Counted from the first letter of the stretch, positions 28,901 to 35,203 are shown. The stretch: DNA of 64,000 nt from Pseudomonas vlassakiae (GCF_014269035.2 NZ_JABWRP020000013.1:62001-126000); one strand, 5' to 3'. A program made the numbers and translations. Notes: a model not told the origin generated them from the sequence alone.

Positions 28901-30167
28901 GAATCCGAAGGAAACGTTACAGAAGTGGAGCGACGGACTGCTCAACTATGACGAGACAGCACTGAAGAATTTCGAAGCGGCAAGTGTTGGTATCAATGCC
29001 ACGCTCAACCGCCTTGATCGCTTGATGGGGCGGCAGTGGGCGCCAGGTGTCATGGGTGTTACAACTCGTGAGTTCGCTGAACAGACCCTGGAGCAATTGA
29101 TTCTCAGTGGTAAGAGTCGCAGCGAAGCCATGGCGCTGATGGCGGATGAAAACTTTCAGAACAATGTGCTGGGTGAGTTGAGCCGCTTCTGGAACATCAA
29201 GCCTGAGACCATAGCAGAGGCAAAGGAAATTGTTGACCAGGCCATGAAGCCGATGGGTGTTGCGGGCACCGTTTTACTACCTGAGACAACCGTCTATACA
29301 AAGGAATTGACCCTGCTGCAGGACAGCCTGCGCTCGATGTCGTACATCAACGATTACATCGAAAATAATCCGGAAAAAGCCCAAGCGATTGGTATTATTC
29401 TGGCTCTGACGCAAGGTCCCAAGGGGGTCGTCCAAGCGGTAGCGATGAGCGCTGCAGAGCAGACTCCGTTGGGCCAGGCACTGATGGAGCGGCTGCAGGG
29501 ATATCAGGACTATGTAGGACAGAAAATTGCTGAATACATGGAAGGTAAGGATCTTAGTAAAGATGAGAAATTCGATCGGCTGCTGATGGGCGGCGGTAAC
29601 CTCATTGCCAGCATCATCGGAACGGGCATCTCGTCTATGCACAAAGGGGGCACTGAGAAAGCACCCAATGAGGGGCATGCGCATAAGCCGGACGGGAAGG
29701 ATAGACCAGAGGCCAAGGGAGGGGAAGCTCCGGATCCCCAGGCGGGAGATACACCAAAGCCACTCTCAAAGCTGGAAAAGCTCGCGAATGAGCGTATGGA
29801 TGAGATAATTTCGCAGTTTGCGGATAAATCACAGCATCCTAAGGATTTCAAACTGACGATTGATGGTAAAACGCTGAAAACTGATCCTAAGGTTAGTGAC
29901 AATGCACCCGTATTTATTGGCGCTTCTGACGATATGGTGAAGTCCTACTTCCTGCAGCTTGGTGGAGTAGAGCATTTGCCGCCTGTACAAACGATCAGTA
30001 TCCGGGGGGAATCAACCAACCTCTATGTGCTGACGCGGGAAGATGGTGTAAAAATTAATCTGCGCGACAGGTCAAGCTCCGGGATGGAGACCGGCGCGAA
30101 CTGGACTATAGATATTATAAAACATCCAGATCTGAAAGCTAAAAAGGTAGAGGTAAAGTTCAAATGA
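16926..30167 (+). CDS. cdiA: CdiA-type filamentous haemagglutinin toxin exoprotein (4413 residues)
   Basis: Contact-dependent inhibition effector secreted by the upstream TpsB. The frame is open from 16911, but ATG 16926 (MDVRLFAFLARQRSAR) is preferred. Layout by residue: extended signal region to about 48 (NVMFWQPLWAQAEG); TPS secretion domain about 50-300 (AHVIVANPHGISCDGCGF); FHA-1 repeats with DNRxG cores about 330-2200; a less repetitive, Trp/Tyr-rich block about 2390-2850 likely to bind the target receptor; FHA-2 repeats about 2850-3810 (AGRDISLDAGRDINI style); a pretoxin region; and the C-terminal toxin about 4250-4413. No VENN motif was found. The toxin end includes DGVKINLRDRSSSG and TGANWTIDI; its activity is not assigned. 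The immunity gene overlaps by four bases. Confidence 0.9.
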   Translation: MDVRLFAFLARQRSARIQPREYFCGLPKRALALLLANVMFWQPLWAQAEGIAVSGAGTSLGQAGNGVPIVNIAAPNGSGLSHNQFSDYNVGQQGLILNNATDRTASTQLGGIILGNGNLQGRAAQIILNEVNGANASQLRGYTEVAGQGAHVIVANPHGISCDGCGFINTPRATLSTGTPVISNGQLTGYRVDQGQIAIEGAGVNANNVDSFELIARSARINAEIQARNLTIIAGRNDVDAHTLAATARADDGSARPALAIDSSALGGMYAGAVKLVGTEAGVGVRLDGQMIASGGDIQLDANGQLRMNQASASGNVRVQARAIDAQGPVHAGQQLQMSSQGDLVNRQGLTAAGQVQLSAGGQLSNLGGIQAGIATDGSRVADADLKISAGAVDNRNQKLIASRDLAVNAGSRLDNQGGSVNAGRNVVANAATVDNRKGRIASQATLSLAGGSLDNSSGQLYSDAALTVRLDQVLDNLDGVASGEGLNIHALALNNQRGVVTSDAGLVLVTGAGIDNQQGEISSSGDSQLRAASLDNRKGVLSSNQTLQLDLNQALDNRNGVVASGQALAVNAASLDNREQGKVLGEGSVTAKVAGLLDNQGNGLISGQGATEIDAGQLDNRGGRLVGKALLTLKGQQWDNRGGRINAAGALTLTVDRLDNRDQGLVSGQALVRYSGTELLNRLGVFGAQGDLYLQAEHLDNSGGSLTSAGDLDGRITRVEQLGGKLSANGQLGLLGSSLVNQQGGVVGAGQGLRLTVANVDNRGGELSAAQTIGIDGQQLDNSGGQVLAGTDLALTVGQVINQAQGLLRATRQLTLDGQALDNRSGRLSGVQGTRLQLSQALDNGKGLITTEGNLAIGAASLDNRDATLTSAGTLTLATTGALDNQRGSITADGALDLRSGSLDNRAGELGAQGAIDLATGALDNRDNGHVVSNDRLTLKAGQVSNAGSDSRIDSVGALSLSASGFDQQAGRLLSNTSITLDLGQGALVNHGLIKAPVLVLNHLGSVDNQRGIIASPQAFSLAATTLDNRQGQVLSDAGLTVRIAQALANAKGLVSANGLDLRAASLDNQGGVVSSRGNLALAIDGRLDNRQGTLVSDAASQFSAAVLDNSQGQVSSKGRLDIDAGTLVNTAGTLIGLDQLQVKGAQLDNRAAGLLGSNGALTLSVGQVDNRGGEITGKAGVEVTGSLLDNSDGGLLVAGSGLTLALQQLLNRNQGAIEAQGGLTLSGATLDNDGGRLTSQQDMTLTLTGEALNRLGMVSAEGQLALMAQRVDNSSGQMSSAGQLRLTSQGELLNQGGELLGDADIVLASASLVNTDRGVVSSKGALAINTGHLDNSRQGSLSSNRTLDLRAGQLDNRDGGRIGSREALTATLTGLDQQGGKLFSDSSVHLDLNQGQLDNRGGLINAPLLVLHNLNGVANQGGEISSAQAFSVDAKQLDNSNGRLLSNQGLMLRVKQRLDNLKGLIGAQALDVHAGSLDNSGGTLSSQGGMQLAIDGLLTNRGLIEARGALALSSQGLDNRDGKVLGSAIDLTLGGGDLDNTGGLITTAGQLTVKQLGTLINPNGELSTAQALQLDASAVDNRAGKLISEQTLALTSGAVDNQGGLISGWQGLTVSGQRLDNRQQGTLSSRAGSVQANIGGALRNSEGGALVAQQRLDVSAASLDNSAKGVLSSAGAQHLAVTAALDNHDGGLIDAGEQLDIDAQTLDNRGGRVAAQQALKLSASRLDNSAGSFIAQGDLTLDLLGDLINRQGKLASGKALLIQRANQVDNQGGEIASQGLLKLLAASVDNSQHGTLAASGLLTLTSNGAVNNAADGLIYSQQSDVNLQAASLDNSNGTVQASGALSVKSLGDFANQRGKLIAQDGTLDLGAANVDNRGGTLASLKRSLAVRTTGVLRNGSDAAGQRGILQALSLDLQSASLDNHGGRIAALTGDALIRTGQLDNRDGGVSAGGLLKVTGSSLLNGGDARGEMVGQRIELGLTGALDNRSGIIESSTTFAISAASLDNQGGQLRALGTSGQSQFAIGGLFDNRAGVVEVGNTDLTLGAGVLQNVGGRVLHAGSGVFDIDTLNLTRAGGSLITRGGLTLTADTWTNGSAIQAGRLTVNVNNLTQTADGQLLAFDSLVGNGGNWSNDGLIVSDGDLRLNLGGLYSGNGRVSSLGTLWVSAAQMDLGSNASITGVGNTTVNVTGQLNNQGRMSTAGDLLVNAGSLNNLGTLGGNQLVRVTTGSLRNDHGLLFSGQDMQLYTGSLTNFYGDVYSLGGLTVARDGAGNLADLLDNVSGSLESAGDMRLSAARVDNRKEFIKTSSKLVSSAIGLRSTAATSGHFVLQEHYENVLEADSQAARIAAGQDLVMNGGDFTNDASVVTAGRNLLANFDDFNNVGRALGSYSTLRSFNLQGQNPDFWSEAVHYNAANDPDYRLQVVDGSRYRGGVGTFRHWDAGWNESTVAPRLTSSPQAYEETMSVGWYRSWGWRKGVEFFHVAPSYNSGVRAALPASVANASFFDTRTLSDPNTGTAINAVVQAGNLVQINARQNLSNSVVQQSQPVGTPTGRSFDPQLPGAGNNTVITVHSQLPPDLARQQVNPLDLGGFTLPIGQNGLFRLSGQGGNAATVSGQRWDLGTGSVTTQSRQGNVPGSMPGGLQAANAGAYNLTDSDIADVAHQGRTVGGRASALVVNAPGDTAVDFAMPQRHANTGGDLGINIPGVTRFPASQYVSKPQKYLIETNPVLTELKQFMSSDYLLGSLGYDPDNSWKRLGDGLYEQRLVQQAVVARTGQQFIDGKTSGEQQFKYLMDNAIRSKDELNLSVGVGLTAAQVAALTHDIVWMEQHVVNGEAVLVPVLYLANADNRLAPNGALIAGQDVELIAGEDLSNVGTLRASRNLTATAGNDLVNGGLIEAGERLDLLAGNNLVNSAGGIIAGRDVSLTAVNGDILNQRDQQRHSMTYGGITNQWDYLDNVARIEASNSLELKAGQDIKNIGSVIQSGGDLSLSAGRDISVLAVEQREGFYSGSQRNSTVQQSGATLEAGRDLSIGAGRDISAVASQIDAGRDIAMAAGGDLNLTSAADEAHSFSRSKKVTQSKDLVTQVSTTLNAGGDILLSAGQDMAIVASQVKGKGDVDIDAERDLTIASDQDESASYYLKKSKGSFGRSSSTQKESYHSTNVASVIEAGGDLTVNVSKTDSGGIRLDGGRDVSVIGSQLKAGGDLMLGATGDVAVLSGVEEHGEYSKKTKSGFLGLSKSGKSQLKTSATQVGSELNAGNDVVIAAGSDVRLRASEANAGNDVELRAGLIDKEGDINLVSANDAAYSYSDSYKKKVGISVSPGAVVIPSVSVASAKKAGQEARSSTSVASQVLAERDATLQAERDINLLGSGVNAGRNVSLNAGRDVNVAAAENQSDTRNWSQTSKVGLSTSADDNGIKAFAGVEKEIAKDRLREQLASASQIKAGQDLDIKAGRDINQTGSDLVAGHDISLDAGRDINIDAARETRVLEQEREYASQGVGGSINHNFGKTKDALSNAGKGENAVSQGSSTLQAVDSLNQFLAGPTGDVKIGNSSQKSQQTSIEQSNRGSSLDAGNDIRLQAGNDVTITGSGVKAGRDLDIKGRDINIDVAHGSSSQSSRESQNWAGISGGSSGGLKVGIGASHGAAGADGTQGTSSPSQLEAGRDVRLDASHDLNIVGSEVKGGRDVELAAGNELNIRAAQNDSRYEQNRHSGGGEVGLAFGSEGIGVYASVNLGKGNLEREAQRHQEAYVYAGDQLKFTSGKDTNIQGAQLRGDEVIGRVGGDLNVASAVDTGKVKGKEFDLSATVTIGPGSGISGSVGYGKTTGKTEWVEDQTRITGRDKVDIRTEHHTQLDGALIAADNGNLKLDTGTLGYSDIAGKDQEHGYYLNVGGSWKQGSGTTQQDASQQGKGEKGENGWSVSGWEYEKDREQIVRATVGAGEITVRQDAGTGQDSTVGLNRDLDKAYEITRDKESRTDLYVTDSSLHDSLNPKETLQKWSDGLLNYDETALKNFEAASVGINATLNRLDRLMGRQWAPGVMGVTTREFAEQTLEQLILSGKSRSEAMALMADENFQNNVLGELSRFWNIKPETIAEAKEIVDQAMKPMGVAGTVLLPETTVYTKELTLLQDSLRSMSYINDYIENNPEKAQAIGIILALTQGPKGVVQAVAMSAAEQTPLGQALMERLQGYQDYVGQKIAEYMEGKDLSKDEKFDRLLMGGGNLIASIIGTGISSMHKGGTEKAPNEGHAHKPDGKDRPEAKGGEAPDPQAGDTPKPLSKLEKLANERMDEIISQFADKSQHPKDFKLTIDGKTLKTDPKVSDNAPVFIGASDDMVKSYFLQLGGVEHLPPVQTISIRGESTNLYVLTREDGVKINLRDRSSSGMETGANWTIDIIKHPDLKAKKVEVKFK
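17900..23500 (+). repeat. FHA-1 coding repeat array inside cdiA
   Basis: Dozens of degenerate units of about 20-25 codons, each with a core coding DNRxG or DNSxG (GACAACCGC/GACAACAGC) and flanked by LxxxAxSLDN-type strands. They encode the beta-helix shaft of the exoprotein. The array also creates very long antisense open frames that are not genes. Confidence 0.8.
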
Positions 30168-30523
30168 TTTCTTGTTCTCGTGATTCGGAAGAATTTAAAG
30201 AAATTGTAGGGCGGAGTGAAGGTTTTGCGGTGGATGCGCTTTGGCTGAATGTGTGTGATATATATTCACATGCAAATTATGAAGACCAAAAAAGAATTTT
30301 TCTGCAGGTGCTAAGATATCTTCTCTTAGACAGTCGTGTGTATTTAGCTGCAAAAAAACCTTTGACTGGCACACTTGAGGAACAAATAGCAGAATTTGAG
30401 TCGGCTTGGCCTGCTGAGGAGGATATTCACGACGATATTTTCTGGGCAACTAAAGCCGGAGAGTGCTGGGTTCCAGGAGGGCTTGTCTGGGTTTACGAGG
30501 ATGGCCATGAGGTTCCGACATGA
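30164..30523 (+). CDS. cdiI: Immunity protein for the cdiA toxin, DUF596-like
   Basis: 119 residues, ATG overlapping the cdiA stop (ATGA), the classic toxin-immunity coupling. The pattern EIVGRSEGFAVDALWLNVCD, then a RIFLQVLRYLL helix, GTLEEQIAEFESAWP and a C-terminal GGLVWVYEDG resembles the DUF596 family, from memory. It is acidic, as expected of a protein that neutralises a basic toxin. It contains no signal peptide, so it acts in the cytoplasm. Immunity role follows from position; family assignment is inference. Confidence 0.75.
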   Translation: MISCSRDSEEFKEIVGRSEGFAVDALWLNVCDIYSHANYEDQKRIFLQVLRYLLLDSRVYLAAKKPLTGTLEEQIAEFESAWPAEEDIHDDIFWATKAGECWVPGGLVWVYEDGHEVPT

Positions 30524-30833
30524 TCGAATCGCCCCCCATAGCGGCCTCACGGATCAAGTTATCAACTGGCTGCTTGGCATTCCATTCAACATGCATAACT
30601 CAAATGGATGCCACGTTTGGCAGTTTGGATGTCAGCAAATGTGACTGTCGTTTGCGCCTTTGAGCGTTACCTAAGTATAAGTCATTAAACTCTGCCTTCT
30701 TCCTCGCGTCCTCCCAGTCCTTGATCCGCTTGCCATGCATGCCGAGGAGCTAGGTGGAGCCAAACGGATATGCACTCAATCCAGCCACCGGTGTGTGGGA
30801 AACCATCACGATTTTCCCGGTGAGATGATAGTT
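30524..30833. other. Relic segment after cdiI, with a fragment of the small periplasmic-protein gene
   Basis: No intact gene. On the minus strand around 30685-30735 the DNA resembles the 3' end of the gene at 41079-41351 (it shares CTTGATCCGCTTG and the preceding GCCTTCTTCC). No terminator hairpin like those after the other immunity genes was seen here. Confidence 0.45.
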
Positions 30834-31047
30834 ATGAATAAATATTCATCAGTTGAAAATGCGCTCGAGTCACTGTTCTTCGTAGAGGTGGGGTTGAGCG
30901 ACGAAGATGCCTTTACGCTCTTCGATGGAATGTAATAAGGACTATCGAGATAATTTCGAGGCAGAGTTGCGGGCGATATTTGCAGATCCGTCGGTCATCA
31001 TAGATGATGCTTCTAGAAAATCAGCATTACTGTGTTTATCCCGCTGA
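30834..31047 (+). pseudogene. Frameshifted immunity-gene relic
   Basis: ATG 30834 encodes MNKYSSVENALESLFFVEVG and stops at 30935. The overlapping frame from 30925 continues plausibly as MECNKDYRDNFEAELRAIFA to a stop at 31047. A third frame from 31004 continues with LENQHYCVYPADNES. The three pieces read like one acidic CDI-type immunity protein broken by two indels. No function can be expected. It lies between the live cdiI and the next toxin relic. Confidence 0.45.
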
Positions 31048-31752
31048 CAATGAGAGCAACGAAAAGATTCTTTATAAGTTTGATATGGAGCAGAGTGGTT
31101 CTCCCGCAAACTCTGCCTTGAAAATATTTCAGGCGTATAGTTGTTTATCGAGTAGAGGCTCAACAGGGTTGGCTGCTTCAGCAGGTTTTATTAAGCCTGC
31201 TGAAACAGTGCTCGCTTGTAGCAGTGGTCCAAAAGCAACGACAGCGGCTGGGGAGCTTGCTGGCGTACCTCCCAAAAACCCATTGCTTGATGATTCAATT
31301 CCGAGAAATGGTGATCGTCTGGTCGTGAACCAAGGGCCCGTGCCTTTGCAGACACAACTCTTGCGGTATGGTTTTGGATACGTTGGGTAAGGAGGTTGAT
31401 ATCGGATCTCTTATCCAAACGATTGCGCCTTCTGAGGGGTGGGATTTACACTCGAGATGTTGCAAGCCTGATGACTTCTGAAGGTGTTCCTGCAAGTGCC
31501 TTTGGGAGCAGAAATGTTGCTGATTTGGCTAGGTACACCGGTGATGGAGCTTCGGTGGTTGTCCGCATTGTTGACAACACGAAAGGTACTGACTTTTCCC
31601 ATTTTGTAGTGGTGGATGGGGTTACAACTAGAAATGGAATCTCCGTTGTAGCTATTCGCGATCCGCATGGTACCCAACATTTTAGTCCCGTCAGTACCTT
31701 TCAAATAAATTTTTCAGGTGAGGTTGTTGTTCCTCGGAGTGCACTTAAGTGA
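31048..31752 (+). pseudogene. Displaced papain/C39-like CdiA C-terminal toxin, two frameshifts
   Basis: Piecing three frames together gives a toxin domain. The first piece ends IPRNGDRLVVNQGPVP (to about 31342). The next frame gives CRHNSCGMVLDTLGKEVDIG, then SLIQTIAPSEG (to about 31439). The third gives GIYTRDVASLMTSEGVPAS, later DFSHFVVVDGV and IRDPHG, to the stop at 31752. NSCGM with HFVVVDG and DP fit the Cys-His-Asp layout of papain-like/C39-like peptidase toxins. Two indels, near the catalytic Cys and in the GAGGGGTGGG run, destroy the frame. There is no start codon or secretion signal, so it is a silent orphan module. The downstream immunity gene overlaps the stop and is intact. Confidence 0.55.
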
Positions 31753-32105
31753 AATTAAATATCGACTTCCCTGAAAACATGATGACGGATGAATTACTCA
31801 GACAGGAACGAATACCCTGCTTTTGCAAGGTTTCAAAAGAATTTGAGATTTCGTTTTCGGATACTGTTCCTGAGTCATCGGGGGTGGTATCAGAATGGGA
31901 TCGTAGAGAGCTGGAATTGAGAGCCGTTGCAGGGGCGGGCGGTCGGTATACGCATTTTGCTAATGGTTTGATTACATTGCAGAAGATTAATGAAAGCATT
32001 TACAAGATCCTTGATCTTGAGATGTTTTGTAGAAGTTACGGCTGGTGCGCTGTCTTACGTGGTGGGGAGTATGCGCCTCCTGGAAATTTTTGGGATGAAG
32101 AGTAA
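31749..32105 (+). CDS. Orphan immunity protein for the papain-like toxin relic
   Basis: 118 residues; the GTG start overlaps the toxin relic stop (GTGA). It begins MKLNIDFPENMMTDELLRQE, is soluble and acidic, and has cysteines CFC near residue 25. No family was recognised. The intact frame beside a broken toxin suggests selection to keep protection against siblings that still carry the toxin, or recent decay. Terminator 32225-32249 follows. Confidence 0.6.
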   Translation: MKLNIDFPENMMTDELLRQERIPCFCKVSKEFEISFSDTVPESSGVVSEWDRRELELRAVAGAGGRYTHFANGLITLQKINESIYKILDLEMFCRSYGWCAVLRGGEYAPPGNFWDEE

Positions 32106-32224
32106 AGATTTTCTGATGAATGCTAGGCTAGGGATTCAATTGCATGAACGGACTCTCCTAGTCGAATTTCGAATCCAATCATTGATATGGTTTAACTGAA
32201 GCTCCCTAACTTTGTACCACGCTA

Positions 32225-32249
32225 ACACCGGCTTTGTGCCGGTGTTTTT
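32225..32249 (+). terminator. Module-end terminator (copy 1)
   Basis: ACACCGGC - five-base loop - GCCGGTGT followed by T's. The same hairpin, with at most one G-U change, ends two further immunity genes (35178-35203 and 37408-37434). Confidence 0.8.
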
Positions 32250-32259
32250 GTACCCGGTC

Positions 32260-32347
32260 TGCACCCCTTTTGCCGCCTTCCTGCACCCATCCTGTAGCCC
32301 TTTTGCACTCAAGCTGCACCCTTTCTGCAGTCAAGTTGCACCCCTTT
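32260..32347 (+). repeat. Eight tandem 11-bp units (consensus TGCACCCTTTC)
   Basis: Eight contiguous 11-base units start at 32260, 32271, 32282, 32293, 32304, 32315, 32326 and 32337, all beginning TG and most TGCA. Units 1 and 8 are identical (TGCACCCCTTT). The 11-base period is not a codon multiple. The array fills the gap between a terminator and the point where the CdiA fragment becomes open (32351). Confidence 0.7.
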
Positions 32348-32416
32348 TAGCTGGACACGCTCGACGGCATCGCAGGTTTAGGCCTTCAGGCCGGCTTCAC
32401 TGGTGTTGCGTCGGGG

Positions 32417-34012
32417 GTGACGCAGACCGTCATCAAGGGCGGAAGCCTTGGCGACAACCTGATGCAGAGCCTGGTGTCGCAGGCCGGCAGTGTGGTTGCA
32501 GCGGTGGCCTTCAATAGCGTCGGCAGTTATGCCCTGGAGCAGCAGATCAAGGCCGAGGGCCTCGGGGACAGCAGCGGGGCGGCCTTCTGGCGCGAAGGTG
32601 GCGAGGGCCGGATTGCCCTGCATGCCCTGACCGGTGGCGCGATCTCGGCTGCCACCGGTGGTGACTTCACCACTGGCGCAGTTGCGGCCGGGGCCAACCA
32701 GGCCATGGCCAACGTGCTTGACCAGACCTTCAAGAGCCAGCCAGCGTTGCGCCAGGCCTTCTCTCAGCTGGTGGGCGCCGCCGCCGCTGGCTTGGCCGGT
32801 GGCGATGTGAACAGCGGGGCGTGGATCGCCCAGATGGCCGACCAGTACAACCGCCAGGCGCACCCCGACGAAACGCGCCTGATCAAGAAGGAGGCGCAGG
32901 CACTGGCCGACGCGGCCGGCATCAGCCCCGGCGAGGCCGAGCAGCGCATGGCCCAGGCGTTCGCCTACTACACCGACAGGCAGTGGCAGGAAGTACTGAC
33001 CAAGCAAGGCCTGGTGATCGATGCCGTGACCATGGACTACCTGGCCAGGGCGCTTACACCGATGGCTGCCGATTACGATGCGGCGCAAGCGGTGGGCGAC
33101 GTTCCTGTTGTCGAGGGGGCCGGCAAGCAGTACACCCCTGAACAGACGTTGGCGTTGCTCAAGGGGTATGCGAGCAACCATAGCGGCTACTTCAACGACA
33201 ACAAGATGTACGGTGAGTACCTGCTGGCGGGCAAGGAGAATGAGGACTACTACAACCGTAACCTGAATTTCGGCAAGCTCGACCCAAATGCCCAGGTGCT
33301 GGGCGCGGGGAAGGGCATTGCCGACTCCGTGGTGGAACAGATCAAAGGCCTGTACGGGCTGGGCGAAGGCCTGGTGACGAACCCGGAAGGTACCACCACC
33401 GGCGTCTTGCATGAACTGATCAAGTCTGCGAGCAACCCGCAGGATGTGGTCAAGGCGTTCCTGCAGGCCGAGCAGAATGCCGACATCCAGGCACGGCTCT
33501 TCCGGCTGCAAGGTGAGCCCGGGAAGGCAGCCGAGGTAGAGGCGAAGTGGGCAACGGATTTCGTTTCGACTTTTGTTGCCGTCAACGGTGCTGCTAAGCT
33601 TGGGCAGGTCGCCGAGTCGCTCATGAAGCGGGAAAGCGCGGCGCGGGTGGCTGCGGAAGGTAGCAGTGGTGCGAAAGGTATCGAAATTGCGCCGGGTAAA
33701 TTTGACTACCTCTTTGGCAGAGTAGCCAGTAACTCCCATAATGCTTCTCGTTCGAATCAGCTTGCGCTAGAAATGAAGAGGCTTGGTGTTCCTGACAATG
33801 CCGCTGGTCGTCAGATGCTAACGGATCACTTGGCGCTTTCGGCTAAAACTGAAGGTAATGTGATAAATACGTTCTCAAACCAATATGGAAAATTCGAGGT
33901 TAAGGAGTCATTATTCGTGGGCCCGTCGGGCAAGGCTGCTAACTTCCAAAGCACGTTCCAGGTACTTGGTGATGGAACTCGTAAACTAAGCACGGTCATA
34001 CCGCTTCACTGA
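32417..34012 (+). CDS. Orphan CdiA C-terminal module (pretoxin plus toxin)
   Basis: The frame is open from 32351, just after a TAG, and reads LDTLDGIAGLGLQAGFTGVA before the first possible start, GTG 32417. It is thus the displaced 3' part of a cdiA gene, 531 residues from that GTG. Residues 1-150 are a glycine/alanine-rich DUF637-like haemagglutinin region (GGAISAATGGDFTTGA). The next ~290 residues are a pretoxin region, and the last ~105 form a distinct toxin (DYLFGRVASNSHNASRSNQ ... LSTVIPLH) that I cannot assign. It has no signal or TPS domain, so it would be usable only after recombination into the main cdiA. An intact immunity gene follows 10 bases later. Confidence 0.7.
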   Translation: MTQTVIKGGSLGDNLMQSLVSQAGSVVAAVAFNSVGSYALEQQIKAEGLGDSSGAAFWREGGEGRIALHALTGGAISAATGGDFTTGAVAAGANQAMANVLDQTFKSQPALRQAFSQLVGAAAAGLAGGDVNSGAWIAQMADQYNRQAHPDETRLIKKEAQALADAAGISPGEAEQRMAQAFAYYTDRQWQEVLTKQGLVIDAVTMDYLARALTPMAADYDAAQAVGDVPVVEGAGKQYTPEQTLALLKGYASNHSGYFNDNKMYGEYLLAGKENEDYYNRNLNFGKLDPNAQVLGAGKGIADSVVEQIKGLYGLGEGLVTNPEGTTTGVLHELIKSASNPQDVVKAFLQAEQNADIQARLFRLQGEPGKAAEVEAKWATDFVSTFVAVNGAAKLGQVAESLMKRESAARVAAEGSSGAKGIEIAPGKFDYLFGRVASNSHNASRSNQLALEMKRLGVPDNAAGRQMLTDHLALSAKTEGNVINTFSNQYGKFEVKESLFVGPSGKAANFQSTFQVLGDGTRKLSTVIPLH

Positions 34013-34022
34013 GGATTCAGTA

Positions 34023-34370
34023 ATGGAATTTCCTAGCGAAAATGATTTTTTAGAAGAATTTGGTATTGAACCTATAGAGGTTGACAAAGATTTGGCTTTG
34101 TGTCGCTATAAACTAAAATCCCAAAATAGCGATCTTGAGTTGGATTTTTCTTTTAGCGCGGTTATGGAGTCGTTTCAAGTTGTATTGAAACTTGCCAAGA
34201 AGGAGCTAGCTATCATTTCGTCAGAAAGCGTGAAGTCTATCGAACTCGTACGGGGTAGTTCAGAGGCTGGAGTTCGTGTTGTCTTTGATATTCGTGATTC
34301 GATTTCGGAGGCTATGGTTACGTTCGAACCTGATTTGAGCTGTCGATGGTGGACGTTGCGTAAAACATAG
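34023..34370 (+). CDS. Orphan immunity protein
   Basis: 115 residues, ATG 34023, ten bases after the orphan toxin stop. It starts MEFPSENDFLEEFGIEPIEV and ends RWWTLRKT. It is small, acidic and AT-rich in codon use compared with the pretoxin DNA, as CDI toxin/immunity cassettes usually are. No family recognised; role inferred from position. Confidence 0.6.
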   Translation: MEFPSENDFLEEFGIEPIEVDKDLALCRYKLKSQNSDLELDFSFSAVMESFQVVLKLAKKELAIISSESVKSIELVRGSSEAGVRVVFDIRDSISEAMVTFEPDLSCRWWTLRKT

Positions 34371-34411
34371 CTGCGATCCTTTAATTCTCCTGTTAGATTG
34401 GTGCAAAAGGC

Positions 34412-34773
34412 GGAGCTTCTAGCTACGGCTCTGAAAATGCGACCTTGTATGTAAAACCGAGGGATCAACAAGAAAAAACTGAGCAATATTGCTGCTCAGT
34501 GCTTAGGTTAGTTGCGGCTGTGAACGGAGTGGAACGAAAAATTCGAACTTCTCTATAGGTAACGGTACATCTTTCGAAGCCAATCAGTTGGGTAAAATAT
34601 GGGTTGGAGATGGTGCAGTAAAAACAAGTAATGGGCTTGGTTTTATTAGCGCGGACGGCACTCGTGTATATAGGCCGCCAACACCAAAAGATTCATCTTC
34701 TGCAAAGACAGGCGTGCAGGCAAATTTTGAAGCATACAAAATCAACCCGGTAACAGGTCAGCGCGTAAAGTAA
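34412..34773 (+). pseudogene. Decayed second copy of the toxin encoded at 36630-37025
   Basis: The DNA aligns base for base with the toxin part of the 36615-37025 module (GGTGCAAAAGG..GGAGCT, AACTGAGCAATATTG, GTTGGAGATGGTGC). It is interrupted by several indels and stops. Only the last 61 codons are open (GKIWVGDGAVKTSNG, then SADGTRVYRPP, GVQANFEAY). The toxin cannot be made. The Imm8-like gene behind it is intact. Confidence 0.65.
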
Positions 34774-34810
34774 GTAACGGCCATCTGGATGTGGCTGACT
34801 AGGAGGAATG

Positions 34811-35158
34811 ATGCGTGCTGTTGTAAAAGGTATTTCTAATGATATTTTTGATGTTGAGACCTACGTTCCTGAGAATCTGGACAGATTTTCTTTAAGTCTT
34901 CGTATTCGAATTGGTCTTGATTGTACACAAGGCGCAGATGATTTTGAGCTTTTCATCTGCAATCCAAAGTGGTTAGAAGAGACAATGTGGGAGCCTCGTT
35001 GGGGTAGAGGTCTATTAATTGTTCGAGAATATGATTTTCCGACTATTAATGGATTGATTCATGAATATGTGAATCGCTGCGAGGGTGATAGCTGGGAAGC
35101 AATCGTGATAAAGCTAGGGAAGGTATTTTCCTGGGAGTTTGATGATTACCAGTCCTAA
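34811..35158 (+). CDS. Imm8-family immunity protein (copy 1)
   Basis: 115 residues. Two ATG codons occur at 34808 and 34811 directly after AGGAGG; the second has the better spacing. It shows the Imm8 pattern: an N-terminal VKG strand, YVPENLDRFSLSLRIRIG, DDFELFICNPKWLEE, LIVREYD and a C-terminal WEFDDYQ. It shares this with the protein at 37025-37381 along its whole length. The cognate toxin upstream is dead, so it would confer protection only. Terminator copy 2 follows at once. Confidence 0.75.
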   Translation: MRAVVKGISNDIFDVETYVPENLDRFSLSLRIRIGLDCTQGADDFELFICNPKWLEETMWEPRWGRGLLIVREYDFPTINGLIHEYVNRCEGDSWEAIVIKLGKVFSWEFDDYQS

Positions 35159-35177
35159 TCAATAGGATTATTTAGCT

Positions 35178-35203
35178 ACGCCGGCCTCGTGCCGGTGTTT
35201 TTT
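35178..35203 (+). terminator. Module-end terminator (copy 2)
   Basis: ACGCCGGC - CTCGT - GCCGGTGT then six T's. Same hairpin as at 32225 and 37408. Confidence 0.8.

Noticed and set aside
32260..32347. 11-bp array considered as a CRISPR or iteron origin
   Set aside because: Units are contiguous without spacers, and there is no replication-initiator gene nearby. Kept only as an unexplained tandem repeat.
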